Made by a program: the position numbers and the translations under genes
The notes under the pieces: model-generated
What the model was told of the DNA's origin: nothing
The model's database searches: none
What the model saw: only the letters and a program-made list of their open reading frames with translations
Source of the DNA: Leptofilum sp965223525
Lineage (GTDB): Bacteria; Chloroflexota; Anaerolineae; Promineifilales; Promineifilaceae
Length of the DNA: 64,000 nt
Direction: 5' to 3'
Assembly (NCBI RefSeq): GCF_965223525.1
Contig: NZ_CBDCWX010000004.1
Coordinates: 372,001 to 436,000, forward strand
Shown here: positions 27,829 to 36,345 of the stretch, piece after piece
Layout of the letters: every line of letters starts with the position of its first letter
Position numbering within the stretch: position 1 is the first letter of the stretch

Positions 27829-28776
27829 TTACTCAAGTTCCCCAATATCCAGTGGCGTATCGGCCATGATCTCTTTGAGGATGCCTGCGTTGGTGTGGCC
27901 ACGCAGGGCGCTTTCTGGGTGGATGAGGCAGCGGTGGGAGAGGATGGCGGGCGCCAGCTTTTTTACGTCGTCGGGCAAGGTGAAGTCACGTCCCTGAACG
28001 GCCGCATACGCCTGAATGCCCCGGTATAGGGCGTGGCTGCCGCGCGGGCTGGCTCCCAGAATAAGGTCTTTGTGCCGCCGCGTGGCAAAGGCCAGCCGCA
28101 CAATGTAGTCGCGCACGGTGTCATCTACATGCACATCCCACACCTGCCGCGCCAGTTGGGGCAGGTCGTTGCCATCCACCACCTGCTGCAAGCTCTCAAT
28201 GGGATGATCGCGACCCAGGTTGAGCAACATTTGGCTTTCGCTGGCTTCATCCAGGTAGCCCAGGCTCAACTTCATGAAGAAGCGGTCTAGCTGCGCCTCT
28301 GGCAGCGGGAACGTCCCCTCATATTCAACTGGATTTTGCGTGGCCAAGACGAAAAACGGCCGTTCCAACTGATGCGTCACCCCGTCCACCGTTACCTGCC
28401 GCTCGCCCATCGCTTCCAGCAGAGCCGACTGCGTGCGCGGCGTGGCCCGGTTGATCTCATCTGCCAGCAAAATATTGCTGAAAACGGGGCCAGGGACAAA
28501 CGTGAAGCCCTGCTTTTGCTGGTCAAAAATGGAAACACCGGTCACGTCGTTGGGCAGCAGGTCGGGGGTGCATTGCAGCCGCTTGAACTGGATGCCCAAG
28601 CTCACGGCAAAGGCGCGTGCAAGCATCGTCTTGCCCACGCCAGGCACATCTTCCAGCAGCGTATGCCCTTCGCATAGCAAAGAGACGACCAGCAGCTCTA
28701 AATTCGGCCGTTTGCCGATGATCACATTTTCTACATTATCAAATAACGTCTGGGCGAAATCCTGAATTTCTTTCAT
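27829..28776 (-). CDS. MoxR-family AAA+ ATPase
   Basis: This 315-residue protein has Walker A in EDVPGVGKTMLARAF (about 40-54), Walker B and sensor region ILLADEINRATPRTQSALLEAM (about 105-125), sensor 1 ATQNPVEYEGT and arginine finger region QLDRF. A C-terminal lid domain follows, with 'ASPRGSHAL'. MoxR ATPases act as chaperones for assembly of envelope or metal-containing complexes, usually with DUF58/vWA partners, which are the next genes. It is the first gene of that leftward operon and is divergent from the methylase at 29040. Confidence 0.9.
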   Translation of the reverse strand: MKEIQDFAQTLFDNVENVIIGKRPNLELLVVSLLCEGHTLLEDVPGVGKTMLARAFAVSLGIQFKRLQCTPDLLPNDVTGVSIFDQQKQGFTFVPGPVFSNILLADEINRATPRTQSALLEAMGERQVTVDGVTHQLERPFFVLATQNPVEYEGTFPLPEAQLDRFFMKLSLGYLDEASESQMLLNLGRDHPIESLQQVVDGNDLPQLARQVWDVHVDDTVRDYIVRLAFATRRHKDLILGASPRGSHALYRGIQAYAAVQGRDFTLPDDVKKLAPAILSHRCLIHPESALRGHTNAGILKEIMADTPLDIGELE

Positions 28777-28860
28777 TAGGGTTATTGTCCCTCATAAGTA
28801 GGTGGGTTTGCAAGTTAGTCAGTTCAGATTATAGGACTTTTCAGTAACCGCAATTTTAGG

Positions 28861-28916
28861 ACGCGGACGAGCGCAGATTACAAGCAATTTTCCGCGTCAT
28901 CTGCGCTCGTCCGCGT
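28861..28916. repeat. 18-bp inverted repeat of short-period units
   Basis: ACGCGGACGAGCGCAGAT (28861-28878) has a perfect complement at 28899-28916. The arms are made of repeated CGCGGA/GCGCAG-like units, and another partial copy of the complement follows to about 28929. It lies in the divergent region before the methylase gene. Confidence 0.7.
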
Positions 28917-29039
28917 TCATCCGCGTCCTATTGGCTAGAAATGTGGGCATTTAAGAAACCTTGGTTCCGTTTAACATTCACTCGCCACTCTCAGACTCGT
29001 ATGGCACAGGCAAGTAACGCGGCATAAAATAGCCGCAGC

Positions 29040-31019
29040 ATGAAAATACCACTCGACACCGATTTTGACACCGATTTTGCCAACCAGATTGCCCAACTGG
29101 AAGCGTACAACAAGCATCATTATCGCCCCAACAGCTATTTGCACAAATGGTGGGCGCGACGCTGCGGCAGCACCTTCCGCCTGATTTTGAAGCAGCTTGT
29201 GGACGATGAGGCGCAGCGAAATTATTATGCACCGGGCGGCTTGGCTGGCAAAATCATTCTAGACCCGATGATGGGGGGAGGCACGACGCTGCATGAGGCG
29301 ATTCGGCTAGGGGCGCACGTCATCGGGGCGGATTTGGAGCCAATTCCGGTGCTGCAGGCGCGTGCTACCTTAACACCAGTGGATATGGCAGCAATGGAGC
29401 AAGCGTATCAGGATTTTTACACCGCTTTGCGTCAGGCGGTTGCCCCGTTTTTTCAAACGAAATGTGCAGATTGTGGTGTAGAAACGGCCGTAAATTACAC
29501 ACTCTACGGGGTTCAAAGAAAATGTAACGGCCGTCCCGTTATCATGGTGGATTCGCTAGTGTTGCGAATTGAGAGTGACGGTTCAACTATCCAGCTTTGT
29601 CCGCGCTGCCATGCGGTTTTGGTGGATACGGCCGTTTGCCATTGCCACACAAACGACAAGCCGCCACTGCTGGAAAAAGGGAGCAAAACCTTTGCTGGCG
29701 AACCTGCCACGTTTGAGGATGATTTATCGTTGCCATTTTATCAGCGGTACAAACCGCTGGTTTTAGTCACCCGCTGCCCTCGCCAGAAAAAGCTAAAATT
29801 CAAAGTACCAGACGCAGATGATTTGGCACGTTTGGCACAGGCGGATGAATTGCGCCAGTCGCTGCCGTTTGATCACGCCGATTTTGCCATCGAGCCGGGA
29901 CGAAAATCGCGGCAGCTTACGCTACGCGGCATTCACAACTACCTCGATCTCTTCTCCAGCCGCCAGCTTCTCTATTTGCACCACGCCGTTCAACTGCCGC
30001 CTCAATTCCCGGCTGAAATACGGCTCAATTTGGGGCTGCTGGTTTCAACCTCGTTGGAATTTAACTCGATGCTGTGCGGTTATAAAGGCAAAAACAAACG
30101 GCGGGCGGGTGCCATCCGGCACACCTTCTCCCACCATGCTTACTCACTCCCGTATACTGCGCTGGAGAACAATCCAGTTTACCCGCGTAAGGCATCCGGA
30201 ACACTACAAAAGTTGTTTCAGTCGCGCATTCGCAACGGCCGTTCGTGGGCACAGCAGCCGCGCGAGCGAGTAATCCGTGAGCAGTTGTCGGTAAATAATA
30301 AGCAGAATTTTGTGGCGATTGTGGGGGAGCAGGATTGTGGAGTGGAGGTGGATTCCGTGAGGGAGATGACGCCGGAGAGCAGTCAGCGGTTTTTGCTGCT
30401 GCAAGGCTCTTCGACGCAGTTGGATTTGCCCGATGGTAGCGTGGATTTTATCGTGACCGATCCGCCTTATTTTGACAGCGTGCAGTATAGTGACTTGGCC
30501 GCCTTTTTCCGCGTGTGGCTGCGCCACCTGCTGCCAGATGCTGCCAATTGGGCCTACGACACGCAGCAGTCGGCGGTAGACCCGCACCAGCTAGACAGCG
30601 AAAGCCGCTACACGGAGTTGATGACGGGCATTTTTACGGAGTGCAGGCGGGTGTTGAAGGAAGATGGCAACGGCCGTTTCATCTTCACCTTTCACCATTG
30701 GAACCCCAAAGGGTGGGCGGCTCTCACGGTAGCGTTGCGGCAGGCAGGGTTTGCCCTGGTGAACCGGTACGTGGTGCATTCAGAAAGCCCAATCTCGGTA
30801 CACATTTCTGGCATGAGAGCCTTGCTGCATGATGCGATTCTGGTCTTTGCTCCGGCAGAACGTGTGGATGTGGTTTGGGAACGGCCGTCCCAAATTAATC
30901 TCGCCGACAGCGAACAGTTTTGCTACGATTGCGGCACGTTTTTGGGATGGATTTTGCAGCAGGATGTGGGGGAAACGGCCGTGCTGCCGCTCTGGCAGGC
31001 GGCATTGGCCGATAGTTGA
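29040..31019 (+). CDS. DUF1156-type DNA methylase with internal zinc-binding insert
   Basis: This 659-residue protein opens with 'HKWWARR', characteristic of DUF1156/COG1743-type adenine methylases. An AdoMet motif DPMMGGGTTLHEA (about 80-92) comes first, and the catalytic TDPPYFDSVQYSDL motif (DPPY, N6-adenine or N4-cytosine class) is near residue 477. A Cys-rich stretch between them, with CADCG (about 147-151) and LCPRC and CHC (about 185-205), suggests a zinc-binding insert. A further YDCG pair lies near the end. Related proteins occur in phage-defence clusters with helicases, but this one is alone and has no nuclease or helicase beside it. The target sequence cannot be read from the protein. 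Confidence 0.78.
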   Translation: MKIPLDTDFDTDFANQIAQLEAYNKHHYRPNSYLHKWWARRCGSTFRLILKQLVDDEAQRNYYAPGGLAGKIILDPMMGGGTTLHEAIRLGAHVIGADLEPIPVLQARATLTPVDMAAMEQAYQDFYTALRQAVAPFFQTKCADCGVETAVNYTLYGVQRKCNGRPVIMVDSLVLRIESDGSTIQLCPRCHAVLVDTAVCHCHTNDKPPLLEKGSKTFAGEPATFEDDLSLPFYQRYKPLVLVTRCPRQKKLKFKVPDADDLARLAQADELRQSLPFDHADFAIEPGRKSRQLTLRGIHNYLDLFSSRQLLYLHHAVQLPPQFPAEIRLNLGLLVSTSLEFNSMLCGYKGKNKRRAGAIRHTFSHHAYSLPYTALENNPVYPRKASGTLQKLFQSRIRNGRSWAQQPRERVIREQLSVNNKQNFVAIVGEQDCGVEVDSVREMTPESSQRFLLLQGSSTQLDLPDGSVDFIVTDPPYFDSVQYSDLAAFFRVWLRHLLPDAANWAYDTQQSAVDPHQLDSESRYTELMTGIFTECRRVLKEDGNGRFIFTFHHWNPKGWAALTVALRQAGFALVNRYVVHSESPISVHISGMRALLHDAILVFAPAERVDVVWERPSQINLADSEQFCYDCGTFLGWILQQDVGETAVLPLWQAALADS

Positions 31020-31033
31020 AACCGGAAAGGAAG

Positions 31034-31091
31034 CCACAGAGTACACAGAGGAAAAAGAGAAAAAACTCTTAAACCTCTGTGTTCTCTGTGG
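31034..31091. repeat. CACAGAG palindrome between convergent genes
   Basis: CCACAGAGTACACAGAGG (31034-31051) pairs with CCTCTGTGTTCTCTGTGG (31074-31091), with one mismatch in 18. It lies between converging genes, so it may also serve as a two-way terminator. Confidence 0.75.
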
Positions 31092-31098
31092 TAAAAAA

Positions 31099-32154
31099 TC
31101 ATCCAGCCAAAAAAGCTTCCATGTTGGCTTTACTGATGCGGTAGGCATTGCCAATCTTGCGGGCTTTCAGATCACCCGCTTCAATAGCCGCCACCACATC
31201 TTCGTAAGAAACCTGCAAAATTTCGGCCGCTTGGTGTGGGGTCATCACATCGGGCATGCCAGCACTGCCGCCAGACTCTGCTGGGGGTGCAGCTTGCGGT
31301 TGCTGTACTTGCTGTTGTTGCTGCTGATTTTGCATGCTTTGCATAGCAGCCATACCCATCGCGCCAAATCCAATTTCACCCATCGCACCGCCTCCTGCGG
31401 GGTTGTTCGCAGCATCCACAAAGGCGTCTGCCTGTTGCTTCTGCACGTAGCTGGTGCCGTACCCCATGTTGGTAACTACTTCCAACGATTTGGGATGCAG
31501 CCCCATGCGAATGTTAAAGTCAACCAAAACCATGCCCAGGGCGTCAAACTCTGCCTGGAGCAGCCCGATGAGCAGTTCGTTGAGGTCTTGCGAGAAGGAT
31601 TGTAGCTGCGCCGGGCCGAGGTTCTTGGCGATGGCCAGCTCGCTCATCTTGTCTTGCATCATGATCGCCAATTTGGGGTCGAGGCGATCTTTGAGCTGGG
31701 GCTGACGCACGCTCTCGCGGAAGGCGTCCATTGCCTGTAGGAAGCGCCACGGCTCTTTGACGCGCACCACGTAGGTGCCGTTGCCCACAATGGCGCTAGC
31801 CCCCGGTGGGCGGTTCAGATGCTCGATGATGATGGGTTGGGTGGTGCCCCACTTCATTGTCAGATCGGTGGTTTTGACGTAGTAAACATCGGCGGTGAAG
31901 ACGTTTTTGCCGCCGAACAGCCCTTTTTCTACCCAATCCATGAGGAAGGGGACGTTGGCGGTGGTAAGCACATGCGTACCGGGTTCAAAGGTACCCATTG
32001 CTTCACCACTGCGGACGAAGACGGCCGTTTCCCCCGGATTCACAATACAGGGAGAGCCTAATTTAATATCCCCCAGGCCACCGGGTGGGAATTTTCGTAC
32101 AACTTCGTCCCGAAGCCAGGAATCAATTGCTACGCGATCAAACACTTTTGCCAT
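31099..32154 (-). CDS. SPFH-domain protein with C-terminal excisionase-type HTH
   Basis: This 351-residue protein has a YdjI/virion-core-like SPFH domain (about 25-245), then a Gly/Met/Gln-rich linker with a run of Gln (about 255-295). The C-terminal 50-residue domain (about 303-351) begins MTPHQAAEILQVS and ends AYRISKANMEAFLAG, the pattern of excisionase/MerR-like helix-turn-helix proteins. YdjI relatives usually end in a zinc ribbon, so the DNA-binding tail is unusual. An AAGGAG site precedes the ATG. It is last in a leftward operon with a helical protein, a zinc-ribbon membrane protein and a DUF2207 protein. A membrane-stress role is inferred. Confidence 0.8.
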   Translation of the reverse strand: MAKVFDRVAIDSWLRDEVVRKFPPGGLGDIKLGSPCIVNPGETAVFVRSGEAMGTFEPGTHVLTTANVPFLMDWVEKGLFGGKNVFTADVYYVKTTDLTMKWGTTQPIIIEHLNRPPGASAIVGNGTYVVRVKEPWRFLQAMDAFRESVRQPQLKDRLDPKLAIMMQDKMSELAIAKNLGPAQLQSFSQDLNELLIGLLQAEFDALGMVLVDFNIRMGLHPKSLEVVTNMGYGTSYVQKQQADAFVDAANNPAGGGAMGEIGFGAMGMAAMQSMQNQQQQQQVQQPQAAPPAESGGSAGMPDVMTPHQAAEILQVSYEDVVAAIEAGDLKARKIGNAYRISKANMEAFLAG

Positions 32155-32174
32155 GATTCAATTCTCCTTAATCA

Positions 32175-32224
32175 GGAGACTGGAGATTGGAGATTTAGTC
32201 TCCAGCTTTTAGTCTCTAGTCTCC
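32175..32224. repeat. GGAGATT-type imperfect palindrome
   Basis: A run of GGAGACT/GGAGATT units is followed by its near-complement ending AGTCTCC. A similar sequence lies at about 60570-60613. Confidence 0.55.
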
Positions 32225-32234
32225 AAATTCATTT

Positions 32235-32810
32235 CTAAAAGTCGCTTTTTAGATCGTCAATGTCGTTGGGTTCGCCGATGCCTTTGATGACTTCGTCACG
32301 GCCATCGAAGGTACTGTTGGCCTCTTTGAGCGTGTTGTCTAGCTCACGGATCGCCCCGGAAATGTCGCCGTCTTCATCAACGGCCGCTGCCAGCAGACCC
32401 GTTTCTGCCCCAATTTGGTCGGCAAAATTCAGCATATTTTCATCGAAGGCGTAAATGCGGGCCAAATCTTCTTCTTTCACCTTGATGGCATCGAAGAAAC
32501 CAGCGTAACCCTGGGGGGCATCTTTCACTTTGCCAATAAGCCCCATCAGGCGCGTGTCTACGCGGCCCAGCGGCTCGGCGTGGTCAATCGCCTTGATGAT
32601 GTCGCGGCTGAGGGCTTCGCTGACGCCCCCTAGCTGCAAGCGACTGCCTTCCAGTCGGTCGGCAATTGTTTTACGCAGCAGTTGATCCGCCTCGCGCCGA
32701 CGACTGCGTTCCATGTAGCCATCCAGGCCAGGGATTTTGCTCAGTAAATTGCCCAGGCCAGTTGATTCGCCCTGGATTTTTTGAAATAAGTCGGAAATTT
32801 GTTCTTTCAT
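32235..32810 (-). CDS. Helical protein of unknown function in SPFH operon
   Basis: This 191-residue, mostly helical, charged protein has no membrane segment or signal peptide. Acidic and coiled-coil-like patterns run through it (for example 'RSRRREADQLLRKTIADRL' near residue 35). The position, size and composition recall the small helical partners of PspA/Ydj-type membrane-stress proteins, but I do not recognise a defined domain. A GAGAGGC site precedes the ATG. It lies 80 bases upstream of the SPFH gene and probably shares its message. Confidence 0.6.
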   Translation of the reverse strand: MKEQISDLFQKIQGESTGLGNLLSKIPGLDGYMERSRRREADQLLRKTIADRLEGSRLQLGGVSEALSRDIIKAIDHAEPLGRVDTRLMGLIGKVKDAPQGYAGFFDAIKVKEEDLARIYAFDENMLNFADQIGAETGLLAAAVDEDGDISGAIRELDNTLKEANSTFDGRDEVIKGIGEPNDIDDLKSDF

Positions 32811-32895
32811 ATTGGGTCGCCTCTCTTGTTGAGTTATTACTTCCTAAAATTATGGACACAGATAAACACAGATTGTCACAGATTAAAGAAAAAAA

Positions 32896-33032
32896 TCTGT
32901 TGATAGACATCACGATTCTCTGGCTGTGGCCAGCGTCGGCGCATGTATGCGCAATCGTGCCACCTAGCCGACGCGGTCTGGAGAACCGCCGGAGCATCTG
33001 AATAGTTACTCTGTTGATAGACATCACGATTC
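32896..33032. mobile_element. Approximately 91-bp element flanked by 23-bp direct repeats (copy A)
   Basis: A 23-base perfect direct repeat occurs at 32896-32918 and 33010-33032. Between them is about 91 bases with GCTGTGGCC near the left, GTGCCACC in the middle and CGGTCTGGAGAACCG to the right. Those blocks recur in the same order at 50385-50440. The right-hand repeat overlaps the last codons and stop of the gene at 33024. No ORF lies inside. It looks like a small non-autonomous insertion with long target duplication. Confidence 0.65.
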
Positions 33033-33542
33033 CAAAAAATACTCCGTGCCGCAGAAGGGGCAGCGAATAACACCCTTCCCAGCTAATTCCAACTCGCCAC
33101 CGCAATGTTCGCATTTGTGAAGCTGATGCAGCTCATTTGCCTGACGAGAGTATAACATACCTTCATCCCAGTTTACATAGCCAGAAAACAGCCCCATACC
33201 CACGAGTTGGTACAGATTTTGCTGCACCGTCTCCCGGTCACTGTTTAGCTTGATTACTAGGTCGCTAATGGTGACTTGGCCGCGTGTTTTCACCATATCG
33301 AGCAGTTGGCGCTGCTGTTGGGCGCGGGCGGCAACGGCCGTATCCTGCCCGCCTTTCCAAAATAAAAATGCGCCAAAGCCTAGCTGCGGCAGCACCAGCA
33401 CCAGTAAACCCAGCGTGATGCCTAGCGCCATGCCGCCTGCGGTCAGCCGCCCTTCGCCCCGATAAATGCCCATCAGGACGACGATGATTATGCCGACGAC
33501 GATGCCGCCAGCGATGAGAATAAGTCCAAGAGTTCTGCCCAT
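33024..33542 (-). CDS. Membrane protein with winged-helix and zinc ribbon
   Basis: This 172-residue protein has two N-terminal membrane segments (about 5-25 and 38-62). A winged-helix-like region follows (about 75-125, 'KTRGQVTISDLVIKLN'). The C-terminal zinc ribbon has CEHCGGE and CPFCGTEY (about 144-168). It starts six bases after the DUF2207 gene and belongs to the same leftward operon. The combination suggests a membrane-bound sensor or assembly factor. Its last codons lie in the 23-bp direct repeat of a small inserted element, which restores the stop. Confidence 0.7.
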   Translation of the reverse strand: MGRTLGLILIAGGIVVGIIIVVLMGIYRGEGRLTAGGMALGITLGLLVLVLPQLGFGAFLFWKGGQDTAVAARAQQQRQLLDMVKTRGQVTISDLVIKLNSDRETVQQNLYQLVGMGLFSGYVNWDEGMLYSRQANELHQLHKCEHCGGELELAGKGVIRCPFCGTEYFLES

Positions 33543-33547
33543 AATTT

Positions 33548-35464
33548 TTATCCAAAACCTCTGCTGCCGCCACCGCCAGAACTGCCGCCGCTAAATCCGC
33601 CGCTGAAGCTGCCAGAGCTACGGCCGCCGCTGCTGGAGCGCACGCTACGCATGGTGGAGGCCGTGCTGTTGAGCATTCGTGTTAGCCCGGCCGACATGGA
33701 TTCCAGCCCGCCCGCCATGCCATCTGCGGCCGAATCGAGGCTGGGCAAGGAGGGAGCCGTGCCAATGCCGCCGCTACCACCGCCGTCTGTGCCGCTGCTG
33801 CCGTGATGAATGGGACGGCCGTGGCCATACGGAGTGTACCAGCGCGGAATCGGCGTGTGTGGCATGGCGGCAAATTTACGAACCCAGCTGCGGTCTAGAC
33901 CAAATGCCGTGGCGTAGGGTAGATATTTTTCAAACAAATCGCCAGCCTGCGCCAGCTCTTCATATTCTTCAATATTTTGGAGATACTTTTTGAAGGCATC
34001 CCATTTGGCCTTTTCTTCGGCACCTTTGGTCGTTTTGGTGGGCATGTGCCGCCCCACCACGCCCACAAACAGGGCAGTGATGCCCAGCACAATCGAGGCA
34101 CAACAGCCGACAAAGGCGGCATCTTCTGGCAAGACGATAACGGGAACGAAGAAGGCAATCATGCCGATAAAGACCACCAGCCCCGCCCAAAGCCCGTACC
34201 GATTCCGGACTTTGTCTGGCGAACGGTCTACTAGCCCTTCGGCGATGAGTTCTTCGTAGAGCATTTTACGCAGCCGGGGCAGCTTGCTGGCAAATTTGTA
34301 GCGCAGTTCAGACAGCTTGCGCTCTTTTTTGCGGCCAAAGAATGATTTGAGGAACTGGCTTTCATACGGCCGTAATCCCCCCTTACTCGCATCTACCAGC
34401 GTAAAAACATGGTTCTTCGCTTTGTTCTCGCTGATGGTAATAAAGTCACGTTGCGCCAAGTCTACCAGGGTAGAAACGATGTCGCGCATGTCTGCCTTTT
34501 CATCCACCAACGTGCCTACCACCGCCGGGCGCAGGCTAGAGGGTGGTTCTGGTAAATATTCTGGCACGATGAGGCCCGTTTCCGGGTCGCGGCCCCGTGC
34601 GTACCACAAAACCAGTACGCCCAGCGGCCCGCCGACCAAAATTAGCACAGAAATGACAATCCCGATGAGGCCGTATACGTCGGCGTTTTGCTGCCGCTGC
34701 TGCCAATCTGGGGTGGAAATGTCCAGAATGCCGTGCGGGAACTGTACACGCACTTCAAACGCCTGGCCGGACAAGAGGGGTTCGAGGAGGGTGTAGGTGA
34801 TGATACGGCCGTTATCACTCACCCTTGTATCCACCAAGTTAGAATCCCCCGCTGCTAGCCCTTCTACCAAATAGGTGCCATCATCAATGTATCGCTGCGG
34901 TTCCACGCCTTCGGGTAGGTGCAGGGTAACGGTGCTGTTCTGGATGCGCCCCGGATGGTCTGATGGAATCGCTTTCCAGAAAATCTGGTCGCCGCTGCCC
35001 TCATCTGGCGTCCCGACGATGATGCCACCTTGCACAACGTAGCTAAAAGTATAGGTGCGCTGCCCCACCGCTGGCTCAAAATACCAATCAATTCGCACCT
35101 TGTCGCGGGAGCGGCTTACTTCAAACGTGCCGGGGTCGTTGCTACTGGATTCGCGGTAAACCAAATCCCCTTCGCGCAGTTGGATGTCGAAGATGTCGTC
35201 ATTGTTACCCACGCTGCCGGTGAGAATGGTGCCGTAGCCAAAGGTAAACGGCTCCCCAGAAAAGTTGAGTATCTGCGTTTCCTCAATCACCATGTCGCCA
35301 TTTTCCAGCAGCGTAATCGTCACATCGAACCGCTCCCAATAAAACGACTTTGTCTGCGCCGCCGCTGAACCAGAGTTAAACAAAGTAGCTAGCAGCAAAG
35401 CAAATAGCAACAAACTTGCTGCAAGAAATTTCTCTTGTGGTATGAACCTGTAGAACTTTCGCAT
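33548..35464 (-). CDS. DUF2207-domain membrane protein
   Basis: The ATG at 35464 follows GAAGGAACG and is preferred to the frame's first start at 35512. The N-terminal signal/membrane segment (about 12-35) leads to an exported DUF2207 region (about 40-260) whose beta pattern begins 'RFDVTITLLENGDMVIEETQ'. Further membrane segments follow (about 265-290 and 430-480). Between them is a cytoplasmic stretch with winged-helix-like 'VVGTLVDEKADMRDIVSTL'. The C-terminus is Ser/Gly-rich and ends in SGGGGSRGFG, as is typical of the family. It is the first gene of the operon leading to the SPFH protein. Confidence 0.8.
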   Translation of the reverse strand: MRKFYRFIPQEKFLAASLLLFALLLATLFNSGSAAAQTKSFYWERFDVTITLLENGDMVIEETQILNFSGEPFTFGYGTILTGSVGNNDDIFDIQLREGDLVYRESSSNDPGTFEVSRSRDKVRIDWYFEPAVGQRTYTFSYVVQGGIIVGTPDEGSGDQIFWKAIPSDHPGRIQNSTVTLHLPEGVEPQRYIDDGTYLVEGLAAGDSNLVDTRVSDNGRIITYTLLEPLLSGQAFEVRVQFPHGILDISTPDWQQRQQNADVYGLIGIVISVLILVGGPLGVLVLWYARGRDPETGLIVPEYLPEPPSSLRPAVVGTLVDEKADMRDIVSTLVDLAQRDFITISENKAKNHVFTLVDASKGGLRPYESQFLKSFFGRKKERKLSELRYKFASKLPRLRKMLYEELIAEGLVDRSPDKVRNRYGLWAGLVVFIGMIAFFVPVIVLPEDAAFVGCCASIVLGITALFVGVVGRHMPTKTTKGAEEKAKWDAFKKYLQNIEEYEELAQAGDLFEKYLPYATAFGLDRSWVRKFAAMPHTPIPRWYTPYGHGRPIHHGSSGTDGGGSGGIGTAPSLPSLDSAADGMAGGLESMSAGLTRMLNSTASTMRSVRSSSGGRSSGSFSGGFSGGSSGGGGSRGFG

Positions 35465-35516
35465 TCGTTCCTTCAAATTTTCATCATACCCTTGCGGGGA
35501 CATTTGAATCACAAAA

Positions 35517-35843
35517 TTAACTTGCCTGGGGAATTGGTGGGTATTCGCCTTTGTCCAGTATCTTCACTTCTTGCTTGATGCGATCACCGTATTCAATTTG
35601 GGCAACCTCAAGATCATAGCGAGCCTGTAAACGCAGCCAGACATCTGGGCTAGTGCCAAAATAACGGGCTAAACGCATGGCAGTGTCCGCTGTGACAGCA
35701 CGCTTGCCATTGACAATTTGACTGATACGCATGGCAGGCACACCAATATCTTTTGCCACACGATATTGGGTTAATTCCATCGGCTTCATGAAATCCTCCA
35801 ACAGCACTTCACCGGGATGAACAGGTGGTAATCTATCTTCCAT
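35517..35843 (-). CDS. higA: HigA-family antitoxin
   Basis: This 108-residue protein begins 'PPVHPGEVLLEDFMKPM', the HigA/VapI signature, followed by an XRE helix-turn-helix (about 25-75, 'LTQYRVAKDIGVPAMRIS'). It should bind HigB and repress the shared promoter. It starts 13 bases after the toxin gene on the same strand, giving the toxin-first order of higBA loci. The pair lies directly upstream of the DUF2207 operon, but nothing suggests a functional link. Confidence 0.9.
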   Translation of the reverse strand: MEDRLPPVHPGEVLLEDFMKPMELTQYRVAKDIGVPAMRISQIVNGKRAVTADTAMRLARYFGTSPDVWLRLQARYDLEVAQIEYGDRIKQEVKILDKGEYPPIPQAS

Positions 35844-35856
35844 CTTTCATTGCTCC

Positions 35857-36141
35857 TTATTTGTGGTAATCCACAATTTCTACATCAAGGGCATAATCAT
35901 TCTCCCACCGGAAGCAAATTCGCCATTGATTGTTGATGCGAATGCTGTATTGTCCATCACGATTGCCGCGCAGTTTTTCAAGCCGGTTTCCGGGAGGAGC
36001 TAGCAAATCTCTTAAATCTTCTGCATCTTGTAAATACAGAAGCTTGCGTCGCGCTGTTCTTTGGATGTCATTAGGTAGTTTTCTTGAGACCTTTCCCCTA
36101 AAAATTTTCTCGGTTTCAGCAGACGCAAAAGATTTTATCAT
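35857..36141 (-). CDS. higB: HigB/RelE-superfamily toxin
   Basis: This 94-residue protein is of the HigB type, a ribosome-dependent mRNA interferase in known relatives. It has the 'LRDLLAPPGNRLEKLRGNRDGQYSIRINNQWRICFRW' type of core, with conserved Arg and His-like positions at the C-terminus (VEIVDYHK). It is the first gene of the toxin-antitoxin pair. The intergenic TATTATCGCCGTATG-like repeats before its ATG (ATTATCGCCGCGTGAT, about 36141-36166) could be the operator, which is inference. Confidence 0.88.
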   Translation of the reverse strand: MIKSFASAETEKIFRGKVSRKLPNDIQRTARRKLLYLQDAEDLRDLLAPPGNRLEKLRGNRDGQYSIRINNQWRICFRWENDYALDVEIVDYHK

Positions 36142-36200
36142 ACGGCGATATTATCACGCGGCGATATTAAAATCAATGTTCAATTTTCCAAGCGTTGATT

Positions 36201-36345
36201 TCAAGAGTCTGGCCATTCCGTTTCGATTTGGTCTAGCTGGCCGGATTGCTGAAAGGTGGCCAGGCTTTGGTTGGGCATGGTGAGCAACTGCCCGTTTTCG
36301 CTACGCACTACTGGGGCGAAAGGTTCTATTACGATAGCCTCTTGG
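36201..36345 (-). pseudogene. C-terminal remnant of an amino-acid-binding protein gene
   Basis: Read leftward, this segment encodes about 45 residues ending in a stop at 36201. It includes IEPFAPVVRSENGQLL and SGQLDQIETEW, which closely match the last residues of the complete binding protein at 37907-38680 (VEPFAFVVRSEDEQLL, SGQLDQIETEW). It has no start and overlaps the 3' end of the gene at 36301 in another frame. It is the surviving tail of a duplicated binding-protein gene. Confidence 0.8.
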
